Positions 17,305 through 25,797 of a stretch of DNA of 64,000 nt are shown piece by piece. The translations under genes were made by a program, and so were the position numbers. Every line of letters begins with the position of its first letter. Positions within the stretch are counted from its first letter, which is position 1. The stretch covers positions 152,487 through 216,486 of the forward strand of contig NZ_JADNBB010000006.1 of NCBI RefSeq assembly GCF_015550595.1, written 5' to 3'. The stretch comes from Parabacteroides goldsteinii (GTDB taxonomy: Bacteria; Bacteroidota; Bacteroidia; Bacteroidales; Tannerellaceae). The notes under the pieces were generated by a model. That model worked only from the letters and a program-made list of their open reading frames with translations. It was not told where the DNA came from and did no database searches.

Positions 17305-20283
17305 TCAGAAAATGATCTCTATCTTTCCGTAACAGGGAGTAGCTTCAAGAGTTTTACAATAGTTACCCCAAGCTATTTCAGGGTAGTCCCAGCGGTTATT
17401 CACATAGAGGATCAACTGGCCGTCGGCTCGTTTATTGGAGCGGCAGGCTACGGACGCATCGGGGGAGATAACGGACAGTCCGTCTCCGGTAGCTGGCGAA
17501 AGGGTGTAGAAGTAGATGTTTTCCTTCATGCCTTTGGCTTTCCGGGTGAGCGGACGGTCACAGTTGGCTCCGGCGTCGGCCCAATAATAGTAGTCGTGGG
17601 TATCATCGGCCCAGGGTTGATCGGGACGGGCTCCATAGGCTACTTTATTAGGATTGTAAAGGGAGGTGCTGCCTTCGTTACCTGCAAATTCACCGGCCGG
17701 GTAATAACTCCAGTGGCCTTTACGTTTCCATGACAATTGATCTATTGTTTCGGGCAGGTAGAACGAGAGACCGGTTTCACGCAGGAAGCCGTTAGGTTGC
17801 CCGTCAGTCAGGTAGTTGATTTCCATTTTCCCCTCCGACGAGATAAGGATACGGATGTCGGTACGGACGTTCCGGTAACTGCCTGTTAAAGAGACAAGGA
17901 TGTTGCTGCCGCGCTTTTCACAGGTGATATTTTCCTTCTTCCAGTCTGCCTCCGAAGTAATGAACTTGGTTGCGCTCTTGCGTACTTCGGCTCCGGTCAG
18001 ATGGTTCAGATTGATGTCGAGATTCAGGAAGGGGCCTTTTTCGATAAGGGTCTTACCGTCGACGGTGGCGTTGTCGATCAGTCCGGTTTCCTTGCTGAAG
18101 GGGATTTCAAAGCCGTTACCTTTCACCACGAAGCGATCGGAGGTTTCTTCCAGCTGAAGTGCTCCCTTATGAGTTGGCTGCGGAAGAGCAACTACCGGCT
18201 GTCCGAGCGTAACAAGAAAGGCATCGATAAGTTCGTTGTCGGCATCAAGGAAGCTGACAAGTAAATCGCTACCTGCTTTCCAGTCTTCCGACGGGATGAC
18301 CAGAAGGCCTTTCTGATGCGGTTCGACGACAGGAGATACGGCTTCTTTCTCTACACCATTATTATATGTATAGCGGACTTTTACTTCATTGAGGTTCGTA
18401 TGGTCAAAACGGTTGTAGACTGGAAGGATCAAACGTTCTCCGGTGGTAAAGTCGCTAACCTGTCCCGTTAACAGACGGATGGGCGAATAGGCTTTCTTGG
18501 TAGACCAAAACTCCGGTTTCTCCCGGCGCCATACATCTACAATTCCCCATTCACCGTAACCTACACAGTTTCCCTGATAATCTTCGGGTTTGGCGGTACG
18601 GGCAAATTCTTTCCAGAAGGAAGTACCCTTTTTAGGCTCGGGCAACATAAATGTTTCGTCGATATATCCCCAGATAGCACCGCCCAGACCACCGGGAGCA
18701 TCGAACAGGCCGCTCCACATCTTATCGAGGGAGATACCCCAGAACTCGCGGATATTCGGATCGTCCTGCAATGTTTTATAGGTATAACAAGCCGGATGTG
18801 CCCATTCGTCGAACAGAGCCGGGATACCATGTCCCTGGAAGTTACGGGTGGCACGTCCCCACTGGTTCAGATTTCCATCCACATCCTGATAATGCATGCT
18901 CAGAATATCATATATAGGCTTCTTCTCGCCTACCGACCCCGGATAACTGAAGATAACGGGGCGAGTCGTATCGGTTGCCTTCACCCAGTCCCAACAGAGC
19001 TGGAAGTTCTTGCCGTAGACACTTTCGTTGCCGATCGACCAGAAAAGGATGGACGGGTGTGAACGGAACGACTTTACCATCTCACGGCATTGGGAAAGAT
19101 AGCGGGGGGTAAACTCGGCACTGTCTTGTGTCTTACCCGGAGCATAGTTCTTCTGACGATAGGTATCGACAAAACAAACAGCCGTTTCGCACTCTACGTA
19201 GATACCGAACCGGTCGCAATACTCGAGGAACTTTTCAGAAGGGGGATAGTGCGAAGTACGCACGAAGTTCATATTCGATTGTTTAAAACGGATGGCATCG
19301 AGACTGTCGAGTTCGGCAGTCGTGGTACGTCCCAGCGTGGGATGGATATCGTGGCGGCAGGCTCCACGTAATTTAACGGGAAGGCCGTTTACAAGCATAC
19401 GGTCTTTTACTATCTTCACATCACGGAAACCGATCCGTTTACTGAAACGGGTCAGTTCCTTGCCTCCCTCCCGGATGGATACGGCCAGGGTATAAAGGTT
19501 CGGATGTTCGGCATCCCATTTCAAGGGATTGCGTACGGACAGCTCGTTGCTATTTCCGTTTTCCTTCAACGGGAAAGTTGCTTGCGGCAATGAAACGTTG
19601 CGGCCCGAAGGATCAGTCAGCGTGTAAGCCACTTCGGCATTACCGGATGTTTTACCCTGATAAGAAACTTTCAGTACGGCATCTTTATAAAGAGTGTCGA
19701 GATGAGTTTCGGCCGAGAAATCGTAAAGACAGGTTTCCGGTAAGGCAAAAACCGTAACGTCGCGCAAAATACCGCCGATCGGATGATGTCCGTAGCCGGA
19801 AGCATAAGAAATATCATCGATACGGTCGGTGATCTCCAGCTGTATCTCATTTTTCTTTCCGGGATGTACAAACCCGGTAACATCGGTTTCCCAACGGGTG
19901 AAACCGCCATGATGTTCGCGAACCTCCTTGCCGTTTACCCAAAGGCGCGCATGACTGTAAACGCCGTCGAAACGAAGTATCGTACGTTTCCCTTTATAAT
20001 CGGCTGGAAGAGTGAACGATTTACGATACAGATAAGGTGTATCATGTTTAATGGCGTAGCCTTGCATAGCCAGTTCGCCGGGAACCTGTACGTTACTCCA
20101 CTTTCCTTTGTCATCGTAACGGAACTGCCATGTACCGCTCAATAATATCGAAGAGTTGTTCACCCCGCTTATCTCGCAAGGGATCAGGTAAGCCGACTCC
20201 GGAGACAATGTCCCGGAAGTATCGGCCGCCAATAAACCCTGCCCCATAAACAGACAGGCACTAAGAAGAAATGTCTTATTCAT
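17305..20283 (-). CDS. GH2-family glycoside hydrolase (beta-galactosidase-like), secreted
   Basis: A 992-residue GH2 enzyme with a signal peptide (about 1-20). Order: sugar-binding jelly-roll (about 45-185, 'GTWQFRYDD', 'RLWVNGKEV', 'GHHPIGGILRDVTVFA'), an Ig-like domain (to about 295), a TIM barrel (about 300-600), then beta-rich domains including a small-chain-like beta-galactosidase C-terminus. The acid/base is likely Glu420 in 'FWSIGNESVYG' and the nucleophile Glu493 in 'ALFDEWAHPA', by family analogy. It is the last gene of the AraC-controlled operon, 19 bp after the symporter. It probably frees the sugar whose oxidised product the dehydratase, SDR and aldolase then use. GH2 covers beta-galactosidase, glucuronidase and mannosidase; the exact activity is not proven. 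Confidence 0.92.
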   Translation of the reverse strand: MNKTFLLSACLFMGQGLLAADTSGTLSPESAYLIPCEISGVNNSSILLSGTWQFRYDDKGKWSNVQVPGELAMQGYAIKHDTPYLYRKSFTLPADYKGKRTILRFDGVYSHARLWVNGKEVREHHGGFTRWETDVTGFVHPGKKNEIQLEITDRIDDISYASGYGHHPIGGILRDVTVFALPETCLYDFSAETHLDTLYKDAVLKVSYQGKTSGNAEVAYTLTDPSGRNVSLPQATFPLKENGNSNELSVRNPLKWDAEHPNLYTLAVSIREGGKELTRFSKRIGFRDVKIVKDRMLVNGLPVKLRGACRHDIHPTLGRTTTAELDSLDAIRFKQSNMNFVRTSHYPPSEKFLEYCDRFGIYVECETAVCFVDTYRQKNYAPGKTQDSAEFTPRYLSQCREMVKSFRSHPSILFWSIGNESVYGKNFQLCWDWVKATDTTRPVIFSYPGSVGEKKPIYDILSMHYQDVDGNLNQWGRATRNFQGHGIPALFDEWAHPACYTYKTLQDDPNIREFWGISLDKMWSGLFDAPGGLGGAIWGYIDETFMLPEPKKGTSFWKEFARTAKPEDYQGNCVGYGEWGIVDVWRREKPEFWSTKKAYSPIRLLTGQVSDFTTGERLILPVYNRFDHTNLNEVKVRYTYNNGVEKEAVSPVVEPHQKGLLVIPSEDWKAGSDLLVSFLDADNELIDAFLVTLGQPVVALPQPTHKGALQLEETSDRFVVKGNGFEIPFSKETGLIDNATVDGKTLIEKGPFLNLDINLNHLTGAEVRKSATKFITSEADWKKENITCEKRGSNILVSLTGSYRNVRTDIRILISSEGKMEINYLTDGQPNGFLRETGLSFYLPETIDQLSWKRKGHWSYYPAGEFAGNEGSTSLYNPNKVAYGARPDQPWADDTHDYYYWADAGANCDRPLTRKAKGMKENIYFYTLSPATGDGLSVISPDASVACRSNKRADGQLILYVNNRWDYPEIAWGNYCKTLEATPCYGKIEIIF

Positions 20284-20302
20284 ATGTATGTTGTTTTAAT
20301 TA

Positions 20303-21856
20303 TTACCACCAGAACCAATAGAATGCTATCAATATAGCTATCACGATCAGTGACATGATATTGAACATGCGACTCGTATGGAACAACCCCGGCCGGTGCG
20401 TCGTATAAACATTCTCCATCGGCTTGCGACTACCCAGCAGGACAATCAATCCACAACAGAGGAAGAAGACGATCATCATACGATCCATCCACGGCAAACC
20501 GGGACAGAGAAACTTCATCAAGGTAGAGAATACAAACGATCCGAAAGCAGCCGCCAGCGCCCCGTTTGCCGTAGCTCGTTTATAGAAGAACCCGGCCAGG
20601 AAGATAGACAAGGCACCCGGACTGATAAATCCTGTAAATTCCTGAATATACTGGAAAGCCTGATCCAGTCCCGACAACATCGGAGCGATCAATACGGCAA
20701 CCAGCAGCGACAGGAAACTAGCCCATCTTCCGGTCTTCACCAGCTCATGCTGTCCGGCTTCCTTACGGAAAAAAGACTTATAAATGTCCATCGTAAAGAT
20801 CGTAGATATACTGTTCATCATCGAAGCCAGCGAACTGACAATCGCTGCCGTCAGCGCCGCAAAAGCGACACCCTTCACGCCTACCGGAAGCAGGTTGCTG
20901 AGCAGCCAGGGATAAGCCTCATCCGACTTTTCCAGCGGAGCATTCAATGCAAAGGCTGCAATTCCGGGAATAACTACCAGCAACGGTACCAGCAGTTTGA
21001 TAAATCCGGCGAACAGCATCCCGTTCTGCGCCTCTCCTACCGACTTGGCAGCCAGGGCACGTTGAATAATATATTGGTTACATCCCCAGTAATAGAGGTT
21101 TGCCACCCACAGTCCCCCGATAATAACAGAAATACCGGGCAGGTCTTTGTAACTCGGATGCGACTTATCAAGGATCAGATGGAACTTATCTCCAGCCTGT
21201 GCATACAGGTTCGTGACGCCTTGCCACACTCCTTCACCGGCTCCCAGCAAGTCTAAAGCAATATAGGTCGTTATCAATCCGCCTCCAATAAGGAAGATAA
21301 CCTGGACCACATCAGTCAAAGCTACCGCCTTCAAACCTCCGTAGATAGAGTATATGCCGGCAAAAGCAGCCAGCCCGACCACACCCCAAAACAGCGGGAC
21401 ACCCATCACCTTTTCGATGGTAAGTGCTCCAAGATAGAGAATCGAAGTCAGGTTGATAAAGATAAAGACAGCCAGCCAGAAGATAGCCATGACCGTTTTT
21501 ACCCGTTTATCGAAACGTTCTTCCAGAAACTGCGGCATCGTGAATATCTTCTTCTCCAGAAAGATCGGTATAAAGTATTTGGCAACGATGATCAACCCCA
21601 ATGCGGCAATCCATTCATAAGTAGCCATTGCCAGCCCGATCGCATATCCGGAACCGGACATACCGACAAATTGTTCGGCAGAGATGTTTGACGCGATGAT
21701 CGAAGCACCGATCGCCCACCAGGCAAGTCCGCGTCCGGCAAGGAAATAATCGCCGGCATCCCGTTCTTCTCCCTTTTTCTTTCGTGAGACAAACAGTCCG
21801 ACAAAAAGAATCAAGGCGCAGTAAGCAATAAAAACAATCAGATCTATTGTGTTCAT
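20303..21856 (-). CDS. SSS-family sodium/solute symporter (SGLT-like)
   Basis: A 517-residue membrane protein with about 14 hydrophobic segments. Family features are the N-terminal 'DYFLAGRGLAWWAIGASIIA' followed by 'NISAEQFVGMSG', the helix after 'FLEERFDKRVKTVMA', 'GGLKAVALTDVVQV' and 'TAAIVSSLASMMNSISTIFTM' in the sodium-site region. These match SGLT-type sugar symporters more than amino-acid or proline members. It would carry the monosaccharide or sugar acid across the inner membrane with Na+. It is separated from the SDR stop by 115 bp holding a periodic TGCCA/TGGCA array. Such a gap inside an otherwise tight operon is unusual and may set symporter expression separately. Confidence 0.93.
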   Translation of the reverse strand: MNTIDLIVFIAYCALILFVGLFVSRKKKGEERDAGDYFLAGRGLAWWAIGASIIASNISAEQFVGMSGSGYAIGLAMATYEWIAALGLIIVAKYFIPIFLEKKIFTMPQFLEERFDKRVKTVMAIFWLAVFIFINLTSILYLGALTIEKVMGVPLFWGVVGLAAFAGIYSIYGGLKAVALTDVVQVIFLIGGGLITTYIALDLLGAGEGVWQGVTNLYAQAGDKFHLILDKSHPSYKDLPGISVIIGGLWVANLYYWGCNQYIIQRALAAKSVGEAQNGMLFAGFIKLLVPLLVVIPGIAAFALNAPLEKSDEAYPWLLSNLLPVGVKGVAFAALTAAIVSSLASMMNSISTIFTMDIYKSFFRKEAGQHELVKTGRWASFLSLLVAVLIAPMLSGLDQAFQYIQEFTGFISPGALSIFLAGFFYKRATANGALAAAFGSFVFSTLMKFLCPGLPWMDRMMIVFFLCCGLIVLLGSRKPMENVYTTHRPGLFHTSRMFNIMSLIVIAILIAFYWFWW

Positions 21857-21884
21857 GGTATTAATATTCGTTATCTAATTATTT

Positions 21885-21966
21885 TGCCATGCCTTTGGCA
21901 AAACACTGCCATTACAGTGGCAAAGCTCTGCCAAAGGCATGGCAGAGTTCTGCCACAAGTATGGCA
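21885..21966. promoter_or_regulatory. 11-bp-periodic array of eight alternating TGCCA/TGGCA half-sites
   Basis: Eight pentamers alternate TGCCA, TGGCA, TGCCA, TGGCA and so on, each separated by exactly 6 bp of unrelated sequence. TGCCA starts at 21885, 21907, 21929 and 21951; TGGCA starts at 21896, 21918, 21940 and 21962. This makes four TGCCA-N6-TGGCA dyads with a 22-bp repeat, close to two helical turns, so all half-sites face the same side of DNA. In RNA the same order could form a string of 5-bp hairpins. The outer pair of dyads also forms a longer stem (21886-21900 with 21929-21943). It fills the SDR-symporter gap, ending 5 bp from the SDR stop codon. Confidence 0.85.
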
Positions 21967-21971
21967 AAACC

Positions 21972-22763
21972 CTATTCATCTTGCATCAGAGCCGACCGGC
22001 CGCCGTCCATCAGGATCGTTGTCCCACTAATGAAACGTGCCATAGGCGATGCAAGATAGACACAGAGATCACCCACTTCCTCTACTGTCCCGATCCGTTT
22101 GACCGGATGCAGATTGATCGTACGTTGCCGTTCCTCCCGGGCATCCGGGAAAGAGTCGAACCAAGTATCGTTGCCTGCCGTATCGATGAAGCCCGGAGCG
22201 ACACCAACCGTACGGATAGCCGGTCCCCATTCGATCGCCAGGTTACGAACCAGGCCGGTGATCGCTGTTTTTGTCACACTATACGGAAAGCATCCGGGAA
22301 TCGTTCCGAAAGCATGATTGGAGGTCATCAGCAGGATAACACCTTCCCCACTCTGCTCCAGGTAGGGCTTGCATAACTTCGATAAACGCCAATGGGATGC
22401 CAGGTTCAAATCAAGGTTATACTGCCAGCGTTCTTCCGTACATCCTCCCGCCCCTTCAAAGACATTCATTCCTGCACTGGAAACCAGAATATCCAACCGT
22501 CCGAAAGTACGTATCGTTTCCTCCACCAGTTGCTCCAATTGTTCGGGACAAGTCACATCGGTCTGCACATACAGCGCCCGGACTCCCTGTGATTCGACAG
22601 CCTCCCGGAAAGCGACCGCCGATTGATCCTCCGCCGCTTTTCGAGCACATCCGGCAACATGAGCTCCTGCCCGGGCAAACTCTCGGGCAGTACCCAGACC
22701 GATACCGGATGATACGCCGGTAACAAGCACTACTTTATCTTTATAATCTATTGTAAAACTCAT
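21972..22763 (-). CDS. Short-chain dehydrogenase/reductase
   Basis: A 263-residue classical SDR. The nucleotide site 'TGVSSGIG' is at 15-22, the structural 'LVSSAG' at 93-98, and the catalytic set is Asn120, Ser148, Tyr161 and Lys165 ('YSVTK'). The C-terminal 'ISGTTILMDGGRSA' is a usual family end. It oxidises or reduces a hydroxyl using NAD(P). Between an acid-sugar dehydratase and a symporter it likely acts on a sugar or sugar-acid intermediate. Its start is 4 bp after the dehydratase stop, so the two are translated together. The substrate is not readable from sequence. Confidence 0.92.
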   Translation of the reverse strand: MSFTIDYKDKVVLVTGVSSGIGLGTAREFARAGAHVAGCARKAAEDQSAVAFREAVESQGVRALYVQTDVTCPEQLEQLVEETIRTFGRLDILVSSAGMNVFEGAGGCTEERWQYNLDLNLASHWRLSKLCKPYLEQSGEGVILLMTSNHAFGTIPGCFPYSVTKTAITGLVRNLAIEWGPAIRTVGVAPGFIDTAGNDTWFDSFPDAREERQRTINLHPVKRIGTVEEVGDLCVYLASPMARFISGTTILMDGGRSALMQDE

Positions 22764-22767
22764 ATGC

Positions 22768-23937
22768 TTAAATATAGAAGTTTTCAGGAGCGTTCGTTGT
22801 TATACCCGGATGTTTTTCCATCTCTTCTTCTACGAGATCCACTCCCAGACCGGGACGGTCGGATAAGTGCAGATGACCGTCGTACACCATCTCAGCGATC
22901 GGATGATCGATCACCGTATCTCTCCAGGGAACATCATTGAACATAAATTCCTGACGGAAGAAATTAGGAATTGCAGCACACACATGTGAAGAAGCAAGCG
23001 TCGATAAAGGCCCGTTCGGGTTATGGGGAGCGATCAGGACGTTGTAGGCCTCTGCCATCGTTGCCATCCGCTTCATTTCAGACGGTCCGCCGCAACGGGT
23101 AATGTCCGGCATGATGACATCGCACACGTGTTTTTCCAACAAAGAACGGATACCGAAGCGGGTATAATGGCGTTCCCCTACGCAGATAGCGACATCGGAA
23201 GGGATACGTTCACGCATGGCACGCAAGGTCTGCGAACTTTCCGGTCCGGCAGGTTCCTCATACCAGGTAATATCCAGCTTCGCCAGACGTTCGGCCATCT
23301 TCACCGCCACCCGGTAATTCAGCATGGCATGCGTCTCGATCATAATATCGAACTCCGGTCCCACCGCATCACGTACCGCCTTCGATACGTCGAAAGCCAG
23401 GTCTTGTTGTTCTGCCGTCAGAGTCAGATTGGAAGCCAGGTCTTCCCCGTAGAAATAGTTCGTATGTGCGAACGGGTCGAACTTCAGTCCGGTAAAACCG
23501 GCTTCTTTTACCCGTAATGCTTGTTCAGTATAATCTTTTGCATTATGTCCGCCACCGGTAAACCAGTAGTTCGCATACAATAATATATCTTTCCGGTAAG
23601 CACCGCCCAACAATTCATAGCAGGGGACACCCATCACTTTTGCCTTCAGGTCGAGCAAAGCCATGTCGATACCGCTGATAGCACATAAGCTGGCACCGTA
23701 CGGACCGATCCAGTTAAGATCGCGATAGAGCTTCGTCCAGATAAAATCCGTCTTCATCGGATCAAGGCCGATGATGCGCTGCCCTACATGTTTGGCTGCT
23801 TCGAAAACGATCGGGCTTCCCGGCCAGTTTGTAGCTTCACCTACTCCGGTATACCCTTCATCCGTATATATTTTGAGTAACGTCCAATTGTATTTGATAC
23901 CTTGTACCAACCATACTTTAACATCTGTGATTTTCAT
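22768..23937 (-). CDS. Enolase-superfamily acid-sugar dehydratase (mandelate racemase/galactonate dehydratase-like)
   Basis: A 389-residue enolase-superfamily protein with the N-terminal capping domain (about 1-125) and the barrel domain. Candidate magnesium ligands are Glu201 ('IMIETHAML'), Glu227 ('WYEEPAG') and Glu255 ('CVGERHYTRFG'). Candidate acid/base residues are His203 and His305 ('APHNPNGPL'), which follow the D-galactonate dehydratase-like arrangement of the mandelate racemase subgroup. Such enzymes remove water from an aldonate to give a 2-keto-3-deoxy acid. That product would suit the RraA-like aldolase encoded 16 bp upstream. The exact acid (galactonate, gluconate or another) is unknown. 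Confidence 0.9.
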   Translation of the reverse strand: MKITDVKVWLVQGIKYNWTLLKIYTDEGYTGVGEATNWPGSPIVFEAAKHVGQRIIGLDPMKTDFIWTKLYRDLNWIGPYGASLCAISGIDMALLDLKAKVMGVPCYELLGGAYRKDILLYANYWFTGGGHNAKDYTEQALRVKEAGFTGLKFDPFAHTNYFYGEDLASNLTLTAEQQDLAFDVSKAVRDAVGPEFDIMIETHAMLNYRVAVKMAERLAKLDITWYEEPAGPESSQTLRAMRERIPSDVAICVGERHYTRFGIRSLLEKHVCDVIMPDITRCGGPSEMKRMATMAEAYNVLIAPHNPNGPLSTLASSHVCAAIPNFFRQEFMFNDVPWRDTVIDHPIAEMVYDGHLHLSDRPGLGVDLVEEEMEKHPGITTNAPENFYI

Positions 23938-23953
23938 TGTCTATCTGATTTTA

Positions 23954-24646
23954 TTACATGATTCCAAACTGATCGAAGGCATCGCGAGCCTTCATTCCTT
24001 CCTGTATCTTCTTTAATACCATCCGTTCGCCACGGGCTTTTTCCAATGCGCGGGTAAAGACTTCCTCTTCGATGCTGCGCGGAACAACGCATACGCCGTC
24101 TATATCTCCTATCAGCATATCGCCATCGTTAATACGCACACCATCCATTTCGATAGGCACGCGATAATCTATCACCTTTCCTCTCGGTGCCTGGTCTTGT
24201 GCATAAGGTCCGTAAGAGAAGCAAGGGAAGTCGAGTGCTAGGATTCCTTTCGTATCGCGTGAATAACCATTCACCACAGCACCGGCTGCTTTGCACTGCA
24301 TAGCCCGGGCACTCATCAACTCGCCCCACAAGGCGTAACAGGGAGACGAACCGGAACAAACATAGACTTCATCTTCTTTCAGATCATCCAACGCTTCGAG
24401 CATCAATCCGAAAGAACGTTTCAATAGAGGATTCTCCCCGCATTCTTTTCCATGTTCCAACACATCTGCTTCCAGCACTGTCATTGCACGTCCGACAACC
24501 AGCATGTCGTCACGAAGCGGACGTATCTGCGGGGGAAGAAACTGACGGGTATATCCCATCTTATCCATAATGTCACCGATCACTGCGGTATAAAGCTCTT
24601 CTTTTATCAAAGAGAACAGGGCTTTATCATCTTTCCATTCTTTCAT
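23954..24646 (-). CDS. RraA-like / HMG-CHA aldolase family protein
   Basis: A 230-residue protein of the RraA-like fold. The signature 'LWGELMSARAMQCKAAGAVV' runs into 'NGYSRDTKGI' with the conserved Arg130-Asp131, and 'GDIDGVCVVP' follows. The family includes 4-hydroxy-4-methyl-2-oxoglutarate aldolases and related oxaloacetate decarboxylases; true RraA inhibitors of RNase E are shorter (about 160 residues). The length and the neighbouring acid-sugar dehydratase make a metal-dependent aldolase or decarboxylase more likely than an RNase regulator. It is the first gene of the AraC-controlled operon, with a -7 element about 47 bp upstream. Confidence 0.85.
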   Translation of the reverse strand: MKEWKDDKALFSLIKEELYTAVIGDIMDKMGYTRQFLPPQIRPLRDDMLVVGRAMTVLEADVLEHGKECGENPLLKRSFGLMLEALDDLKEDEVYVCSGSSPCYALWGELMSARAMQCKAAGAVVNGYSRDTKGILALDFPCFSYGPYAQDQAPRGKVIDYRVPIEMDGVRINDGDMLIGDIDGVCVVPRSIEEEVFTRALEKARGERMVLKKIQEGMKARDAFDQFGIM

Positions 24647-24692
24647 TTTTACTATAGTTTATCAGTATTCATATATTCCATTCTACTGATCA

Positions 24693-24700
24693 CAAAGTTA
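24693..24700 (-). promoter_or_regulatory. -7 element of the RraA-dehydratase-SDR-symporter-GH2 operon
   Basis: The minus strand reads TAACTTTG, an exact TAnnTTTG match, 47-54 bp upstream of the RraA-like ATG. No good -33 TTTG lies at normal spacing; an activator-site repeat begins 7 bp further upstream, as expected for an activator-dependent promoter. Confidence 0.6.
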
Positions 24701-24706
24701 GCCGGA

Positions 24707-24787
24707 GTATACAAAAAGGGAATAGGAAAACCGATCTTCAATGTATGCAAGTAGGACCTTTTAAGGGGAAAAAGTGTACAAAACGGA
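24707..24787. promoter_or_regulatory. Three direct repeats, probable AraC-type operator
   Basis: Three 14-bp direct repeats read GTATACAAAAAGGG (24707-24720), GTATGCAAGTAGGA (24743-24756) and GTGTACAAAACGGA (24774-24787). Start-to-start spacing is 36 and 31 bp, near whole helical turns. They fill the gap between the -7 element and the AraC stop codon. AraC-family activators commonly bind such tandem sites next to the -35 position. I infer the adjacent AraC protein binds here. Confidence 0.6.
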
Positions 24788-24790
24788 AAA

Positions 24791-25654
24791 CTATTTCGTA
24801 ACCTCCCTCGGAGTAATTCCCATCTGCTGTTTAAAAACTCTCGAAAAATACTGAGGTGATTTAAAACCGCAGGTGAAACAAACCTCCTTGATCGACATTT
24901 CTGTATTACGCAACAATTCGATCGCCTTATTGATCCGTATCTGATTCAGATAATCCAATGGAGACAAATTGAGATACTGAGCAAACAGTTTACGCAAGTA
25001 GCGCTCCCCTATTCCGGTCTGCCCGGCCACATCGCTGATCGTCACTTCCGACTGATAATTCATACGAATATAAGAAATTGCCTTTTTCAGCGATTCGTTT
25101 GTACATATCGGCAGATAGGATTCATCCATATAGCGGTAGATTAGAATAAGCAGTTCCGCATAATACATTACCACCAGATATTGATAGTATTTATTTTTCA
25201 GATTCATCTCGTTGACGATACGCTGAACGGCCCGCATGATACGAACATTGTTTACGATCTTGATCAGGCGGTTTTCCTCCGAGAAGATAGTAACGGGAGT
25301 CAACTCGCCTGTCTCATCCTGTGCATGCGGATTGAAACGGGAGAATATTTCCGGCAGAAATTCCAATTGCATCAGTGTAGTGCCTTCCGAACCGGCTTCG
25401 AAGGTATGCTCCACATTCGAGCAGACGATCATCATCTCGTTCTCATTGAAGCTGATACTTTCGTTTTCGAGGTGCAGAATACAATTACCCTTCTTCACAT
25501 AGTTGATCTCGATACGCAAATGCTGGTGTGGTCCGAATGTTTCAAACGGCTGAAAAGAGACAAAGCGAAATACATCCGCCAGCCGTTTATGTTTCAGGTT
25601 GTCCGTTATCCCTTCCAGGAGTCCCCAGAGGGATTGTTCTGTTGTATTACTCAT
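24791..25654 (-). CDS. AraC-family transcriptional regulator
   Basis: A 287-residue regulator. The N-terminal cupin-like ligand domain (about 35-125) shows 'FGPHQHLRIEINYVKKGNCI' and 'MMIVCSNVEHTFEAG'. The C-terminal pair of helix-turn-helix motifs (about 187-285) ends in the family signature 'ECFTCGFKSPQYFSRVFKQQ' and 'MGITPREV'; the Cys-Phe-Thr-Cys variant replaces the more usual A-x-x-x-G-F. It sits directly upstream of the RraA-led operon, on the same strand, with three direct repeats between them. It is most likely the sugar-sensing activator of that operon. Confidence 0.94.
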   Translation of the reverse strand: MSNTTEQSLWGLLEGITDNLKHKRLADVFRFVSFQPFETFGPHQHLRIEINYVKKGNCILHLENESISFNENEMMIVCSNVEHTFEAGSEGTTLMQLEFLPEIFSRFNPHAQDETGELTPVTIFSEENRLIKIVNNVRIMRAVQRIVNEMNLKNKYYQYLVVMYYAELLILIYRYMDESYLPICTNESLKKAISYIRMNYQSEVTISDVAGQTGIGERYLRKLFAQYLNLSPLDYLNQIRINKAIELLRNTEMSIKEVCFTCGFKSPQYFSRVFKQQMGITPREVTK

Positions 25655-25682
25655 AGTATTCTCTTTTTCTACATGTATGGAA

Positions 25683-25690
25683 CAAAGATA
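25683..25690 (-). promoter_or_regulatory. Candidate -7 element for the AraC gene
   Basis: The minus strand reads TATCTTTG, 29-36 bp upstream of the AraC ATG, giving a short leader. No matching -33 element was found. Confidence 0.45.
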
Positions 25691-25732
25691 TGGAAAAAGA
25701 GAGAGCCGATTTTTACACTTTCAAGAAAAAAG

Positions 25733-25761
25733 AAGGGCCGAAATGGTATCATTCGGCCCTT
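25733..25761. terminator. Intrinsic terminator after the GH89 unit
   Basis: AAGGGCCGAA (25733-25742) pairs with TTCGGCCCTT (25752-25761) over a 9-nt loop, followed on the minus strand by CTTTTTTC. It lies 37 bp past the stop of the 895-residue protein gene and isolates it from araC. Confidence 0.85.
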
Positions 25762-25797
25762 TAACTTATACAAAACGGTATTACCTAATTTACTCTT

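Noticed and set aside
21885..21966. Reading the TGCCA/TGGCA array as a CRISPR or as an ordinary terminator
   Set aside because: Repeat units are 5 bp with 6-bp spacers, far from CRISPR dimensions, and there is no U-tract after the last dyad on the transcribed strand.
23954..24646. RNase E regulator RraA as the function of the first gene of the AraC-controlled operon
   Set aside because: At 230 residues it is longer than true RraA, and the operon is catabolic; the Arg-Asp pair and context favour an aldolase or decarboxylase.
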